The translations under genes were made by a program, and so were the position numbers. From the NCBI RefSeq assembly GCF_027887165.1, contig NC_077235.1, forward strand, positions 52,353,895-52,417,894: a DNA stretch of 64,000 nt. Reading direction: 5' to 3'. This document shows positions 11,700 to 22,400 of this stretch, piece after piece. The notes under the pieces were generated by a model, which had not been told where the DNA came from, ran no database searches, and saw only the letters and a program-made list of their open reading frames with translations. Positions within the stretch are counted from its first letter, which is position 1. Each line of letters starts with the position of its first letter. The stretch comes from Monodelphis domestica. Lineage: Eukaryota > Chordata > Mammalia > Didelphimorphia > Didelphidae.

Positions 11700-12430
11700 G
11701 AATCAAGGGAAAGCTGGGTCAAATTCTAATTTTAATGTTTAATAATTTTTCAACCCTCAGTGGGTCATTTCATTACTCTGACTTCAATTTTCTCATTTAT
11801 GAAATGGGGTAATAATACACAACACAATGAAATGGGATAATAATACACAACACAGGATCCAATTACCCTATCTCTGAGACTATATGGATAAGTTTCAATT
11901 TGGAGGACAGCTTCAAAAGTTATTCTCTTTGCTTTTTCTTTTGCCTTCATTCAGAATCTATTCTGGGAAAATGCCCACTACACCATGAGTATTGTGGAAA
12001 TTTAAGTCTTCATAAATGTGAGTAAGAAGGATTGCTCCCCACTGAGGGTCAGAATGTATATGAGATACAGAACAGCATTTACTTCATTTTGCAAAATAAT
12101 CAGCAAGTCTATAAAGGTCAAACTACTAGTAGCTCATAAAGAATTTGTCCAATTCTCTTTCCTCATCAGTAAGTACCACCATTCACAGTAGGGTCTCCTA
12201 CAGGTCTCCAAACCATAGCATCTCCCTGTAGTCTATAATACTCTTGAAAGGAAGGAAATTAGTGATTGCTAGGAGGGACAAAACTTCACCACACAAATAA
12301 CTTACCATAGTAGAGGAAAGCCAAGTCCAGGTGTTTTGTGCCTTCATGCCATGGCTTTTGTTCCTTTGTGCTCCTCTGGCCCTGGGGGCCGCATATGTGA
12401 TATTCTTGTTCTCACCAAGGCTTGTGCTTT
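11700..12430. other. No recognised feature
   Basis: No gene or clear repeat family is seen. A small tandem duplication is visible at about 11800-11850, where 'gataatacacaacaca'-like units repeat. Confidence 0.4.
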
Positions 12431-13200
12431 GAAATGGAAAATAGTATGGCAGAAACTAAGTACAGATCTACATCTCACACTATATACTAAGATCAAAGGA
12501 CTTTGTCAAAATGAGTACATGATTTAGACATAAAGGGTGATACCTTAAGCAAATTAGGGGAGCTTAGGATGGTTTACCTGTCAGATCTGTGGATAAGGGA
12601 AGATTTTATGAAAAAACAAGAGAAAGAGAACATGACAGGACATAAAATGTATAATTTTGAATACATTAAATTGATGAGTTTTTGCATAAACAAGAACAAT
12701 GCCGCCAAGATTATAAAAGAAGCAGAAATTTAAAAAAAATTTACAGCAAATGTCTCTGATAAATGCCTCATTTCTCAAATATATAGCAAACTGAGTCAAA
12801 TTTATAAGCATATGAATCATTCCCCAATTAATAAATGGTCAAAGGATATGAATAGGCAGTTTTAGAAGACAAAATCAAAGCTATCTATAGTTATATGAAA
12901 AAATGCTCTAAATCACTACTGATGCAAATTGAAACAACTCTGAGATACCATCTCCTGGCTAGCAGACTGGTTAATACAAAAGAAAAGGAAAATGATAAAT
13001 GCTAGAGGAGATGTGGGAAAATTGGGACACTAATACACTATTGGTGAAATTGTGAACTGATTCAATTGTTCTGGAGTGCAATTTGGAACTATGTCCCCAA
13101 AGCTATAAAACTGGGTGTATTCTCTGACCCAGCAATACCACTAATAGGTCTGTATCCCAAAAAGAACAAAAAAAACTCTATATGTACAAAAATTTGAAAC
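12430..13200 (+). repeat. L1 ORF2 C-terminal fragment
   Basis: Follows L1 ORF2 from the 'cagatctacatctcacact' block near 12463 through 'attaataaatggtcaaagg' near 12827 to 'ctgtatcccaaaaagaac' near 13151. It is frameshifted throughout and there is no clear poly-A. Confidence 0.7.
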
Positions 13201-13631
13201 TCAAAATTTTAGGAAACAAGTGTTAAAATTGTTTTTATATGTAATTGAGAAATAATATAATATTATTGGAAAAAAAGAAGCCAGTGCTTCCCAGAAATTT
13301 CCCCTTCCTCACTAAAATGGATTCTAGAATGCTCTTCTCTTTCCAAGAAGCTATTGCCATCCAGCAACTTCCCCATCTCTTTAGAAAAGAAGACTTTTGA
13401 ATTCTCAAATCTCTAAGACCTGGATTGCCCAGGAACTCTCCTCTCTTCTATCTAGTAGCCTGGGGTTCAAAAACTTATACCATTGGGCTACATGGTTCCT
13501 TTCTTCATAGATGTGAGAGACTAATCTACTACCTTTTCAAGCCTGGGGCCAGAAACTTGGGGTCCAAGAGAGTTCTTGGACTACATGAGTGGAAAACAGT
13601 GGCAACTATCATGTGACTATCCCAAGGAAGC
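13200..13631. other. Unassigned sequence between L1 and SINE
   Basis: An A/T-rich stretch to about 13290 may be an L1 tail of another subfamily. The rest, up to the SINE at 13632, matches nothing I recognise and has no convincing exon. Confidence 0.35.
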
Positions 13632-14113
13632 TGGGGCAGCTAGGTGATAAAATGGATAGAGCATTGGACCTGGAGTCAGGAAGATCTGAGTTCAAATATA
13701 GCCTCGGATATTTACTAGCTGTGTGACCCTGGGCAATTCCCCTTAACCCCTGTTTGCTTCAGTTTCTCATCAGTAAAATGGAGACACAATGGAGATGGAA
13801 ATGGTAAACTACATTGGCGTCTATGTCAAGAAACCCCATATGGGGTAGCTGGGTAGCTCAGTAGATTGAGAGCCAGCCCTAGAGACAGGAGGTCCTAGGT
13901 TCAAATGTGGCCTCAGACACTTCCCAGCTGTGTGACCCTGGGCAAGTCACTTGACCCCCATTGCCTAGCCCTTATCACTCTTCTGCCTTGGAGCCAATAC
14001 ACAGTATTGACTCCAAGACAGAAGGTAAGGGTTTAAAAAAAAAAAGAAAAAGAAAAGCCCATGAACTTGTCCATAGGGTCACAGATAATCAGACACAACT
14101 GTACAACAATCAG
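13632..14113 (+). mobile_element. tRNA-headed, RTE-tailed SINE interrupted by a second SINE
   Basis: The head (13632-13842) carries 'ggggcagctaggtgataaaa', 'gacctggagtcaggaagat' and 'tagctgtgtgaccctgggc'. The RTE-like tail resumes at about 14058 with 'cccatgaacttgtccatagg' and ends 'cagacacaactgtacaacaa'. The interruption is the SINE at 13843-14057. Confidence 0.8.
13843..14057 (+). mobile_element. Younger SINE with 'acagtattgactcc' tail, nested in the SINE above
   Basis: The tRNA-like head ('ggggtagctgggtagctcag') is followed by 'agacaggaggtcctaggtt' and 'agccaatacacagtattgac'. The tail is 'gaaggtaagggttt' plus an A-rich run. Similar short sequences at both edges (agaaaccccat and agaaaagcccat) look like its target duplication. 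Confidence 0.8.
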
Positions 14114-14114
14114 G

Positions 14115-15150
14115 AAAGCTATGAATGTGTACAATCTTTCCCTGACCTTTCATATCTCCTTTTGTTTCTGCTGCTTTCTGTTATACCTTTAGAAGAGGGG
14201 AAAGGGTTGACTCTACAATCAACCCCTCCCCCTTTATAAAGGACTAGCATAAATAGCTATAATCCACTACCAACTTAGCTAACCAATTCATCTCACATCA
14301 TCTCCTATGACAAATAGACATGTCTATACCCTCCATAGGGAGATGCAATCCAAGTGTCAAACAAAGGCTCACTTTCCTGTAACCTCATCAAACAAATCAG
14401 GGAACTCCACTGATTAACCCTTTCCAAAATGGTATACTGCGTATTTCACAGGGCTTTTGTAAGGGGAGGGTTTTGTAAACCTGACATCCAATGGAGATGA
14501 GAGCTATTATCTTTCTTATACCAAAAGGGCTGGCAGGTGCTGGCTTAAATGTCACAAAATTAATTACAGCTGTGGCCTTCCTTGTTCACTCTGGGGTGCT
14601 TGTGTCCTTCAGAGTTTGTAGGACCCTGACACAGGAAGAAGAAATCAAAGAGACAAGCTAGAGAGTATGAGGGAAATAGAACTGTCACCAGCTGGATAGT
14701 CAGGAAGATCTAGTCCTAAATTCTGTCTTATACACTTTACTTACTAGCTGTATGATATCATTATTATTCACGAGAGGGGAATCACAATTTCTAGAAGTAT
14801 AATGGAAAGAAAAGGTTCAGGGCATTTTTTAAAAATGGACTGCCAACCCTTAGGAGCTAATGAAAACTTGACAATGAAGATGCTGAATTTATAATGAGAA
14901 AAAAATCAAACTATGAGAATAGAATCCCTGTTTGGGAGAATTACCCAACTGACTGACATGCGAAAACTCCAGCAAGGCACTGTATTTAGTTTCTCAAGGT
15001 AGTAAAGGCAAAATTCAGTAAGTATTTTCAACTGGGTGAAATAATAATAGATCGCACATATGTTTTAAAATTTGATCATCTACAGAACTGTATTCAGGAC
15101 TAGCCATCATGGTTTAAGAAAGGTATTGATAAGCAAAAGCAAAAATAAAA
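14115..15150. other. Mostly unassigned; possible conserved block at 14525-14600
   Basis: No gene is seen. A short SINE-like scrap lies near 14690-14760. The block at 14525-14600 ('aaattaattacagctgtgg' with a CAGCTG E-box next to a TAATTA core) is non-repetitive to my eye and could be a conserved element, on weak grounds. Confidence 0.3.
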
Positions 15151-15154
15151 AGGA

Positions 15155-15340
15155 TTTTGAGACAATTAGGTAGTACAGTAGCTAGAGCACCAGGCCTCAG
15201 GCCAGGAGAACCCTAGTTCAAATTTGGCCTCAGATACTTCCTAACTGTGTGACCGCAGGCAAGTCACTTAATCCTATTTGCCTAGTCCTTCCTCTTTTGT
15301 ATTAAGAGTTGTCACTAAGACAAAAAGGGTTTAAAAAAAG
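15155..15340 (+). mobile_element. tRNA-headed SINE
   Basis: Contains 'acaattaggtagtacagtag', 'aggcctcaggccaggagaac', 'gcaagtcacttaatcctat' and a worn 'gttgtcactaagacaaaaag' tail with an A-rich end. It is the same family as the SINE at 13843 but older. Confidence 0.65.
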
Positions 15341-15354
15341 GACTGAAAGGCACA

Positions 15355-15530
15355 CACTGGTCAGACAGTGGATAGAACAATGGACTTGGGCTCAGGAAGA
15401 CCTATTTTTAATTCTGTCTCAAGTTCTGAGCACACTTACTTTTCATGCTCAGTTCCCTCATCTAGAAAATGGGTTGTTTTGAGAATCACATGAGATAATA
15501 TTTGTAAAGCATTTTGTAAACCTTATAGAA
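15355..15530 (+). repeat. Mar1/MIR-type SINE
   Basis: Carries 'gacttgggctcaggaagacc', 'cagttccctcatctagaaaa' and 'catgagataatatttgtaaag', the CORE-SINE order. Confidence 0.6.
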
Positions 15531-15764
15531 CATACGTTTTAGATGCTATTTTCCCTAGTCCTTACTTTACCAGTGTCTAGTGGCTCAGTGAAAATTTGCT
15601 TGAACAAGTCATTTACTAGCTGTGTGATTTTAAACAAGCCCTGCTTGGCTTCAGTTTTTTCTCTGTTAAATATGGAGGAGGGAAGATCTGTGAGTCCACT
15701 TCCCAGTTCACACATAGCATGTCCCAGGGTTGCCAGGGAGTATATGTAACATCTTCCCTCTTGA

Positions 15765-16000
15765 TCAAATGGGGTTTAGAGAACTATGTGCCAGGCATTT
15801 TACAAATAGTATCTCATTTGATCATTTCAACAACCCTGGGAGGTAAGTGCCGTTATTATATCTATTTTACAGTTGAAAAAACTGAGGTAGATGGAGGTTA
15901 AATGACTAATCCAGGACCACACAACTAGTAAATGTCTAAGGTCCAATAGAATTTAGGTCTCCCTGACTCCCAACTATCTATTGTCCCACCCAGCTGCTTT
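15765..16000 (+). repeat. MIR-type SINE, near full length
   Basis: Begins 'aactatgtgccaggcatttt', passes 'tatctcatttgatcatttca' and 'attttacagttgaaaaaact', and ends in a 'gtcccacccagctgc' region. This is the full MIR order. Confidence 0.7.
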
Positions 16001-16319
16001 AAGAGTGAAAGAAAGGCACAGCCCATTTATAGGAAGCTGAGTATGCCTACATTATACAGTTTTTTCCTTTTTTGTATCCAACATGCTAGTATTGAAGCGA
16101 TCCTGCTTGTCAGAGCCAGCTACTTACCTTCTTTCTGTCCTCTTCTCTCTGCATTGGTTGAAGAGCCTCAACGACCTTCTTTTCTTACCCTTCTAATTTT
16201 TGGTCATCTCACCTCAAGCTTTTACCTCCCCTTGGGGAAAAATCCTTTTATTGACCATGTGGGGCCAAGGAAAACAAATCCCCAACTTCCCTGCTTCCAT
16301 TTTAAGGAGAAGGAGGCTG

Positions 16320-16480
16320 AACTAACCTGAGTGGCTTAATTTGAGCCTTAATTAAGGAGCTATTCCTGTCTGATTCAATCTCATGAGTTTTTGGAAGCGG
16401 AGACATTCTGCCTATCTGTTCCAGGAGGCTTTGCATGCTCATGGGGATGTTTCTAAGGTAGGAGTTTTTTCCTTTTCCTT
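16320..16480. other. Possible conserved non-coding block
   Basis: Non-repetitive sequence with AT-rich homeodomain-like cores ('ttgagccttaattaagg', 'gctttgcatgctcatg') and no open frame. Conservation cannot be tested here. Confidence 0.25.
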
Positions 16481-16909
16481 TTTTTTTCCAAAATGAGTGC
16501 TGGGAAGATGAGAGGAGGGGGAAAGTAATGGACCCAGGGGGATACCTCCCCATTGCCTATGCCTCATCCTAGCAAAGGCTGTTGACAGTGAGGGTTTCTC
16601 TCTTCTTTAGTTCTGAATAATGGAGGTAACATAATGGAGGCATGGGACTTGGCTTTGGATTGACTACACGGTATCCTATTCTTCTGGTCACTGGAGCCTG
16701 CACCCATCCACAAACTACCAGATTTCTGATCTCTCAGTGACCCATGAGACAAAAAACTTAGCAATCCAGGCGTTAAAATGCAGAACCATTCTTGTAAACC
16801 AAGGAGCAAATTATTAATCTACCTTTTCCTACCTACTCTCCAGGCCAACAGGCTGCTCTTACATTTTTTCCTTCCCAGAAGTATTTTTTGGGGGTGGGGG
16901 TATTGCTTT

Positions 16910-17060
16910 GAGTCACATGCATTGAGAGTGTTGGCTATTAATGCATTTTCTTAATTGTACCCTAATTTTGTATTCTTGGTAAATTATCCCACTTTCACCA
17001 CTACCAGGTGACGTCACATAATTGATAATAATTGAGAGCAAAATGGCTTGTTCTTTCTTT
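16910..17060. promoter_or_regulatory. Possible regulatory block with perfect CRE
   Basis: A full palindromic cAMP-response element, TGACGTCA, lies at 17009-17016, next to 'ataattgataataattgag'. A few TAAT/ATTA cores lie upstream. The stretch is not a repeat I recognise and is not in a CpG island, so a distal element is more likely than a promoter. The CRE match itself is certain; function is inferred. Confidence 0.3.
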
Positions 17061-17171
17061 TGAGAAAGAAATTTGGGGGGCTTAGGAGCATAAATTTGAG
17101 TAGATTAAATCCAAAACAGGCTTTAAAAGCTTGGAATTAGTTTGGGCTTGGGGGGAAGGCTGGAATGTGTG

Positions 17172-17175
<4 letters not shown>

Positions 17176-17203
<28 letters not shown>
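17176..17203. repeat. (TG)n microsatellite
   Basis: About 14 uninterrupted TG units, continuing a looser TG stretch upstream. Confidence 0.95.
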
Positions 17204-17811
17204 ACAGAGATATACAGCTTTATGCTCAGGAGGGCATGGGCGATTGGAATCAACTTTGGATACATAGGGAAGAGTGGACCTGGGGATCATTCAAATTCCT
17301 TTATTTCTTGGTGATCACACATGGATTCATCAGTCCCCCTGGATGTTTTTGTCTCTGTGCCCCCTTTCATCTCACTGTGGAAGGGTCCCCTTCACCTTAG
17401 ATTTTGCCAACACTCTTAATCACATTAAACCTCCAGCCCTAACCTACCCTGTGTCAATCTAGGCCCTGTAGCCTAGCCCGGGCAAAGTACTGACCAAAGG
17501 TCAACCATTGAATGCTGTTCACTGACCACACCATAATTCAATGCCCATCCCGTGGGACCAGAGTTCTTCCCAGATTCTGCCCTGGAGCTCTCCTGGGGTC
17601 TGTCTGGTCAGGCCTCTTGGTTGCCCCCTTCTCAAGAGTTTGCAAGCAAATAAAAATATTTCAATTATTTGAAATAACTGCTTTTCAATATAGTTAAAGG
17701 CAATATTATATTTGGGGGAGAGGTTATCCAGCATACCTTAAGGAGCTGAACTTTCCAGACTGAAGGGGCTGATATGACTGGGAACTTCCTTTCTGTTTCT
17801 TTGATTCTTTG

Positions 17812-17856
17812 TTTCCTTCCTTCCTTCCTTCCTTCCTTCCTTCCTTCCTTCCCCCC
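17812..17856. repeat. (TTCC)n microsatellite
   Basis: About ten TTCC units followed by a C run. Confidence 0.95.
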
Positions 17857-17857
17857 A

Positions 17858-17945
17858 TGTCACACAGCTAGGAAGTATCTGAGGCCCCCAACTCCAGGGC
17901 CAAGTAGTTAGCTTCGACCTGGTACTTTTCAGGCTCCAGGTGGAG
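17858..17945 (-). repeat. SINE fragment
   Basis: 'atgtcacacagctaggaagt' and 'caactccagggccaag' are the reverse complement of the tRNA-derived SINE body. Confidence 0.55.
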
Positions 17946-18184
17946 GGAGGGGTCATTAGTAGATGTAGTAGATGTGAGGAAGGGAGAGGTGAAAGGCTGG
18001 GTATGAGGAGGTGATACATATCTGGGGGGGTGACTTCAGCAAAGAGGTGAGCCCAGTTGAAGCTGGAGTATATCAGGGATGGCTATGAGAGTTTAGAGAG
18101 AGAAGGAAAGAGAAGGCCAAAACGAAAGAAGAGGGAGAGAAAGGAGAGCAAAATGGCTGGTTTTATTTTTAATCTATCCTGGCT

Positions 18185-18540
18185 GATTTTTAACATTGGA
18201 ATACCATTTCAAAAAATTAAATTTTTATTGGTATTAATGTATTTTGTTTGTACATTTTCTAAACTTCCCCTTGGGGCCTGTCATTCCTCCCTCCAGCCCC
18301 TCAGCTATTACTTATAATAAAATTTTTTCTAAACCCTTACCAATACTGAGTATTGGTTCTAAGGCACAAGAACAGTAAGGGCTAGGCAAATGGGGTTAAG
18401 TGACAAGCCCAGAGTCATGTGGCTAGGAACAAATAATTTTTAAAAGAAAAAGAAGAGAAAAAAGCCAGCAAAACTGATCAACATACTAAAAAAATTCTGA
18501 CAATACATTCAACGTTTTCCACACCCTGAACCTTCCCCCA
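18185..18540 (-). repeat. L1-like 3' UTR relic, interrupted by a SINE
   Basis: The flanking parts resemble reverse-strand L1/HAL1 3' UTRs ('gccagcaaaactgatcaac' near 18462). Inside, 18330-18430 is a minus-strand SINE with 'aatactgagtattggttct' and 'agtgacaagcccagagtca'. Confidence 0.4.
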
Positions 18541-19214
18541 AAGAGGAGAAAGCGGCAGGATCTTCTCATTTCTCTCCAAGATGTTGGTTTTCTACTTGAC
18601 CAGTTAGTTTCCAAGCTTCTGTGGTCACACCTACCAACCAAACTGACCTTCAGGAATATTGTTTCTGGGAATTTACCCAGGGAGTTTACCTGGGGAGTTT
18701 GCCCCAGAAATTTAGAAAAGAGCTTGTTTATGGTTCCTCTCTGTTCTTCCCAGAACCCAGTTTAGAACCTAGTATGGGTGGCCATTTAATGAACAAATGT
18801 ATTGTCAAATTGGCAGCTAAAAGGCCCTTTCTACTTTTTTTAAGCACACCTCCACAGGCCTCCTCCCAGTAGGTACTTTGTTTACATCTACAATAAGCCA
18901 ATGCAGGTATAACCTCATTGATGTGGGCATTTCCTTCTGGGATACCCTACCTCTCTCTGTGATTCCAAAGTGGGGAATGAGCTTCCAGGAAGAGGATTTA
19001 GCCCTCAACCCTGCTATTGATTGTACTCTCTGGTTGAGCTTGGCACCTTGTCAATGGGCCTAGGCTTGATCATGTATGAAGTGAAAAGTTGGATTACATG
19101 GCCTCAGAAGTCCCAAATTGCTCTAAGTGTGTGAACCTATGATCATCCATAGCTTCCCATAATCTCACCGAAAGGGGCCACAGTCAGTTGATGACAATAG
19201 GATACCAATAGATC

Positions 19215-19680
19215 AGAGCTGGCTCTGAGGCACACTGTGATATAATGGCAAAAGCCCTGAACATGAGGCCAAGGATCATCGGGTTTTGAATACTGACACT
19301 GCTTTTATTTACCTCTGTGGAATCAGGTGGGCAAGTTCCCTCCTCTTGGGGTTTCAGTTTTTCCATTTGTTTATGGCTTATTTTGCTTGGATGTGTGTAT
19401 TTGTTCCAAAGAGGTTCAAGCTGAAGTAAGCAAATCTGGGATTGGGACTAGAAAGTTTGGTTTTAGGAATTTGGAGACCTGGGTTCAAATCTCAGATATG
19501 ACACAATTATTAATTTAACAAACACTTGTCACCTACATATTCAACCACTAACTATCTGTATCAGCTTCGACAACTCTTTACTTTTCTGCCTGACCTTAGT
19601 TTCTTCCTCTGTAAAATGAGGGGGATGTATAACATCTGAGGCCCCCGTAGGCTATAAATACTATGATCCATTCCACAGTA
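19215..19680 (+). repeat. Two MIR-type SINE relics
   Basis: The first (19215-19385) includes 'gcaaaagccctgaacatgag'. The second (19440-19670) includes 'tggagacctgggttcaaat' and 'tttcttcctctgtaaaatga'. Both are diverged. Confidence 0.5.
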
Positions 19681-19819
19681 GCTTTTTGCAAGGTAATTAG
19701 GGTGTGGGGGGAAGTAGCAACTGATAACCATCAGGTGGGTTTTTTAGTATGGGGAACCTGGAGTCCACTAGGCAGAGAGAAGTCAACATTGCAGTCCTGT
19801 TTGGGAGTACAGACAGCTT

Positions 19820-20660
19820 AAAACAAGGTACAGTTGGGAAATGGAAGGTGTTTTCTGGGAAAACATTATGAAAGCCACTTTGATAGGAAGGCAAAGAGAA
19901 GGCATGAAAGAAATGGGCTAAAAGGCCAGAAAGGGAAGGGGGGAAACATTATGAAGGGTTTTCAAAGACTGTATTATTTGCCACCAACACATTTCAAGAT
20001 TAGGAATATGTTGATTGAGGAGGGAGGAAGGATATTCTAACTATGCAGAACAGGATGAATGAAGGCAGAAAAAAATGTCAAGAGTGCTACCATTTAAGAG
20101 TTGGAAGGAAAACAAATAGTTAAACCCAAAATAGTTTGGCAGGGAGGGCTCTAGCAGTTGGAGGGATGAGGAAAGGTCACCTAGTCATAGTCATGCAGAA
20201 GGGGTGCTTGAGGGCTCTGTCTTAAAAGGAAGAGAGGGAGTGCATTTCAGGCCTGGGGGCCAGCCAGTGCAAAGGCAGGATGAGATGAGTGTCTTAATGA
20301 GGAATGGAGAGAAGGTCCCTTTGGATAGATTTGCTGAGTGCACAGGAGAAGAAGTAACCTTTAATAATATCACAAAGGTAGATTATCAGGTTGTGTGTGT
20401 GTGGGGGGCTTTAATGGCCTCAACAGAAGAGTTTATATTTTCTCCTTGAGGCAACTAGAAGCCAAAGAGAGATTTGATTTGAGTAGGAAATTCACCTGGT
20501 CAGATTTCCTTTTAAGGAACATTACTTTGGATTAAAATGGACTGAAGTAGGGAGAATCTATTCAGGGAGCTGTGGTAAGGGCTAAGAGGGACTGATGACC
20601 TGAACTAGGATGGTGACAATGAGTGTAGAGAAGAGCTATTATGGAATAGACATAATAGAG
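19820..20660 (-). repeat. L2 LINE relic
   Basis: Reverse-complement L2 ORF2/3' landmarks appear in order, including 'attatgaagggttttcaaag' and 'gtgtcttaatgaggaatgg'. On the minus strand these correspond to the C-terminal part of an L2 polyprotein. No frame survives. Confidence 0.5.
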
Positions 20661-20684
20661 GTAGGTAAGTCAACCAGACCCTTT

Positions 20685-20790
20685 ATTTGATGGAGAAGGA
20701 AACTGAGGCTGAGAAGTGAAATGACTTGTCTAAGTGCACACAGGCAGTAGATAGCAGAACTGGGATTCATACTCATGCTCTAAAAAAGCC
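20685..20790 (+). repeat. MIR-type SINE core
   Basis: 'gagaaggaaactgaggctga' is followed by 'atagcagaactgggattcat', the characteristic MIR core order. Confidence 0.7.
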
Positions 20791-20917
20791 TTTCTGAGTT
20801 TCTCCAAGTCACTTAAAGGGTTTTAATGAGGAAAGCATTTTTAAAATAGTATATGGAAATGTGAATCTTTATTCCAACCACATACAGAATCTCTATTTAC
20901 TAGGAAATGAGAGCGAA

Positions 20918-20936
20918 ACTACAGTACCCAGAACGC
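20918..20936 (+). promoter_or_regulatory. ZNF143/SBS-like motif
   Basis: actacagtacccagaacgc is very close to the ACTACAnnTCCCAGAATGC consensus bound by ZNF143 with THAP11/HCFC1. A diverged copy lies at 20971-20988 (actccatctcccgaaatc). Confidence 0.65.
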
Positions 20937-21067
20937 CTTCTGACCCTCGGGTCTCTCCGTAGGGAAGTGGACTCCATCTCCCGAAATCCTCCCTGCTTAG
21001 TAGAGGCCTCTCCACCAATCCCCAGGCCAGATGTGCTCCAAAAGCTCTGCCTCTCGCGCCCCGGAGA

Positions 21068-21082
21068 ACTACACTTCCCAGG
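21068..21082 (+). promoter_or_regulatory. Second ZNF143/SBS-like motif
   Basis: actacacttcccagg matches the core of the same consensus, about 55 bases upstream of the proposed start codon. Paired SBS motifs are common in ubiquitously active promoters. Confidence 0.6.
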
Positions 21083-21123
21083 GGGCGGCGGCGAAAAGCC
21101 TAGGCTTCCCTAGTGACCAGCGG

Positions 21124-21128
21124 CCAAT
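21124..21128 (+). promoter_or_regulatory. CCAAT box overlapping the proposed start codon
   Basis: The cggccaatgg block matches an NF-Y site. It overlaps the ATG at 21127. Either transcription starts upstream and the match is incidental, or initiation lies downstream and the true start codon is later. Confidence 0.35.
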
Positions 21129-21357
21129 GGCAGAAGGAGAAGCGGCTGGCGGGCCCGTGGAGGCGGAGGCGGCGGCAACGGCCGGGGCCGGGCCGAAACA
21201 CCGGAGCCTGGAGTGGCTCGAGGCGAGCCCGAGGCCTCGAGCGGCCGCCAGTAGGGTCGGAACGTCGGGGCCGAAGGCTGCCTACCAACCGTCAGGCCTA
21301 CTCTGGTCGCCGCAGATGTACAAGGGCTATCTCTTCGAAAGCTGTGCAGTGCTGGAG
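21127..21357 (+). CDS. Probable first coding exon of an unrecognised gene
   Basis: An ATG in a fair context (gccaATGG) opens a 77-codon frame. The first part is Ala/Gly/Glu-rich (MAEGEAAGGPVEAEAAATAG). It is followed by SLEWLEASPRPRAAA and a less biased end, MYKGYLFESCAVLE. The frame reaches a GAG|GTCAGT splice donor at 21357/21358. A stronger-looking donor, CAG|GTGGGA, lies in the same frame at about 21402/21403 and would add 15 codons. Position inside the CpG island, just downstream of the SBS motifs, supports a real exon. The CpG-rich composition also leaves other frames open, so frame choice is inferred from the ATG, the donor and the normal look of the last 20 residues. A later start at the Met of MYKGYLFE (21316) is possible. 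I do not recognise the protein and see no downstream exon. Confidence 0.45.
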
Positions 21358-21519
21358 GTCAGTCAGGGGACTGAGGGAGGGGCTCGAGACCCGCGGGGCC
21401 AGGTGGGAAGGGCTTCCGTACCTTGCCCCGCCCCTTGTCGCACCGCCCCCTTCTCGCACCGCGGGAACAGAGGGACGTACTCTATGCTGCCCCGCCCTCC
21501 TTTGCTCACGTGCTCAAAG

Positions 21520-22400
21520 ACTTGAGACACCTCTGAGGAACCTCAGAAGTGTGACTTGTCCCCTGCCATTCCAGTTTGCACCCGAAGGCCCCAGAGAGCA
21601 AGACACTTCCTCAAATCTCACAGCTACGTCTAGGGACTGAGGCTTTCAATTCCAGCCCCACAGTTGGCTCCAAACTTTTTGCCCTTCAGTACCCTCCTCC
21701 TTGGTGCTCCCTGAAAGTTCTGTTAGTCCTTAATACAGGCTGCTTCCCCTCTCCCTCCCTCCTGCCGGCCCCCAGGGCCAATAAGTACAAAAGTTCCTTT
21801 TTTGTCCCTTCCTGCCACTTGTAGTTCAGCCTCGGACCACTCTCATTCTTAAGCCTGTGCTGTACCTAGCTTCAAGCTACTCTTCCTTCTTAAAGTGTTC
21901 ATTATGTGACTTAGTTTCCATCTTCACCTCAACCACCCAGCACTCCTATTAAAGAACTCGATTCATTGGCTTCAGTGTCCTTCCCAAGCCACCCTTAGTT
22001 TCCTTTCCTTTAACATGCCCACATCTCATGATCTCCATTCTTACTCCACTTCAATTATTTGTAGGGTTGGACACACCGTAACATGTAAATCTCAGTGACC
22101 TCCTTTATTCTGAATTATGCTTGGTGAGCATATCGATTAGTCTTCCTGTTTCTCCCTCTTAACTCACTTCAAAACCCAAAGCAATTCTTTATAGTCACTG
22201 GGCCATCTGGTCCCTCTATTCTTTCTTCCAGGGCATCACCTTTGCCCTTGTCTCATTTTCAAAGGCCCAACCCTTGACCCTATGTTTGGTTGACTAGGCC
22301 CAATATATATTAACAGGTTGCACTAGATGGCCATTGAAGGGCCTCCTGCTCCCAAATTCTGTGAATTCCAAGTCCTTTGCCCCGTATACTCTTCTTACTG
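21520..22400. other. No recognised exon; presumed first intron if the gene is real
   Basis: GC content falls back to background. A SINE-like scrap lies near 22300-22360. Nothing else could be assigned. Confidence 0.4.

Larger units (their letters stand above)
20910..21520. promoter_or_regulatory. CpG-island promoter
   Basis: This is the only stretch with dense CpG and high GC in an otherwise CpG-poor window. It holds three related promoter motifs, a CCAAT box and a plausible first exon. No TATA box is apparent. The composition fits a broad housekeeping-type promoter. Because motifs face an unannotated upstream side, transcription in both directions is possible but not shown. Confidence 0.8.

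Noticed and set aside
13843..13960. tRNA genes at SINE heads
   Set aside because: Box A and B remnants there belong to tRNA-derived SINEs and do not fold as intact tRNAs.
21113..21640. 175-codon overlapping frame in the CpG island
   Set aside because: Arg/Pro-rich shadow of the proposed exon frame. It has no splice logic, and GC-rich DNA keeps frames open.
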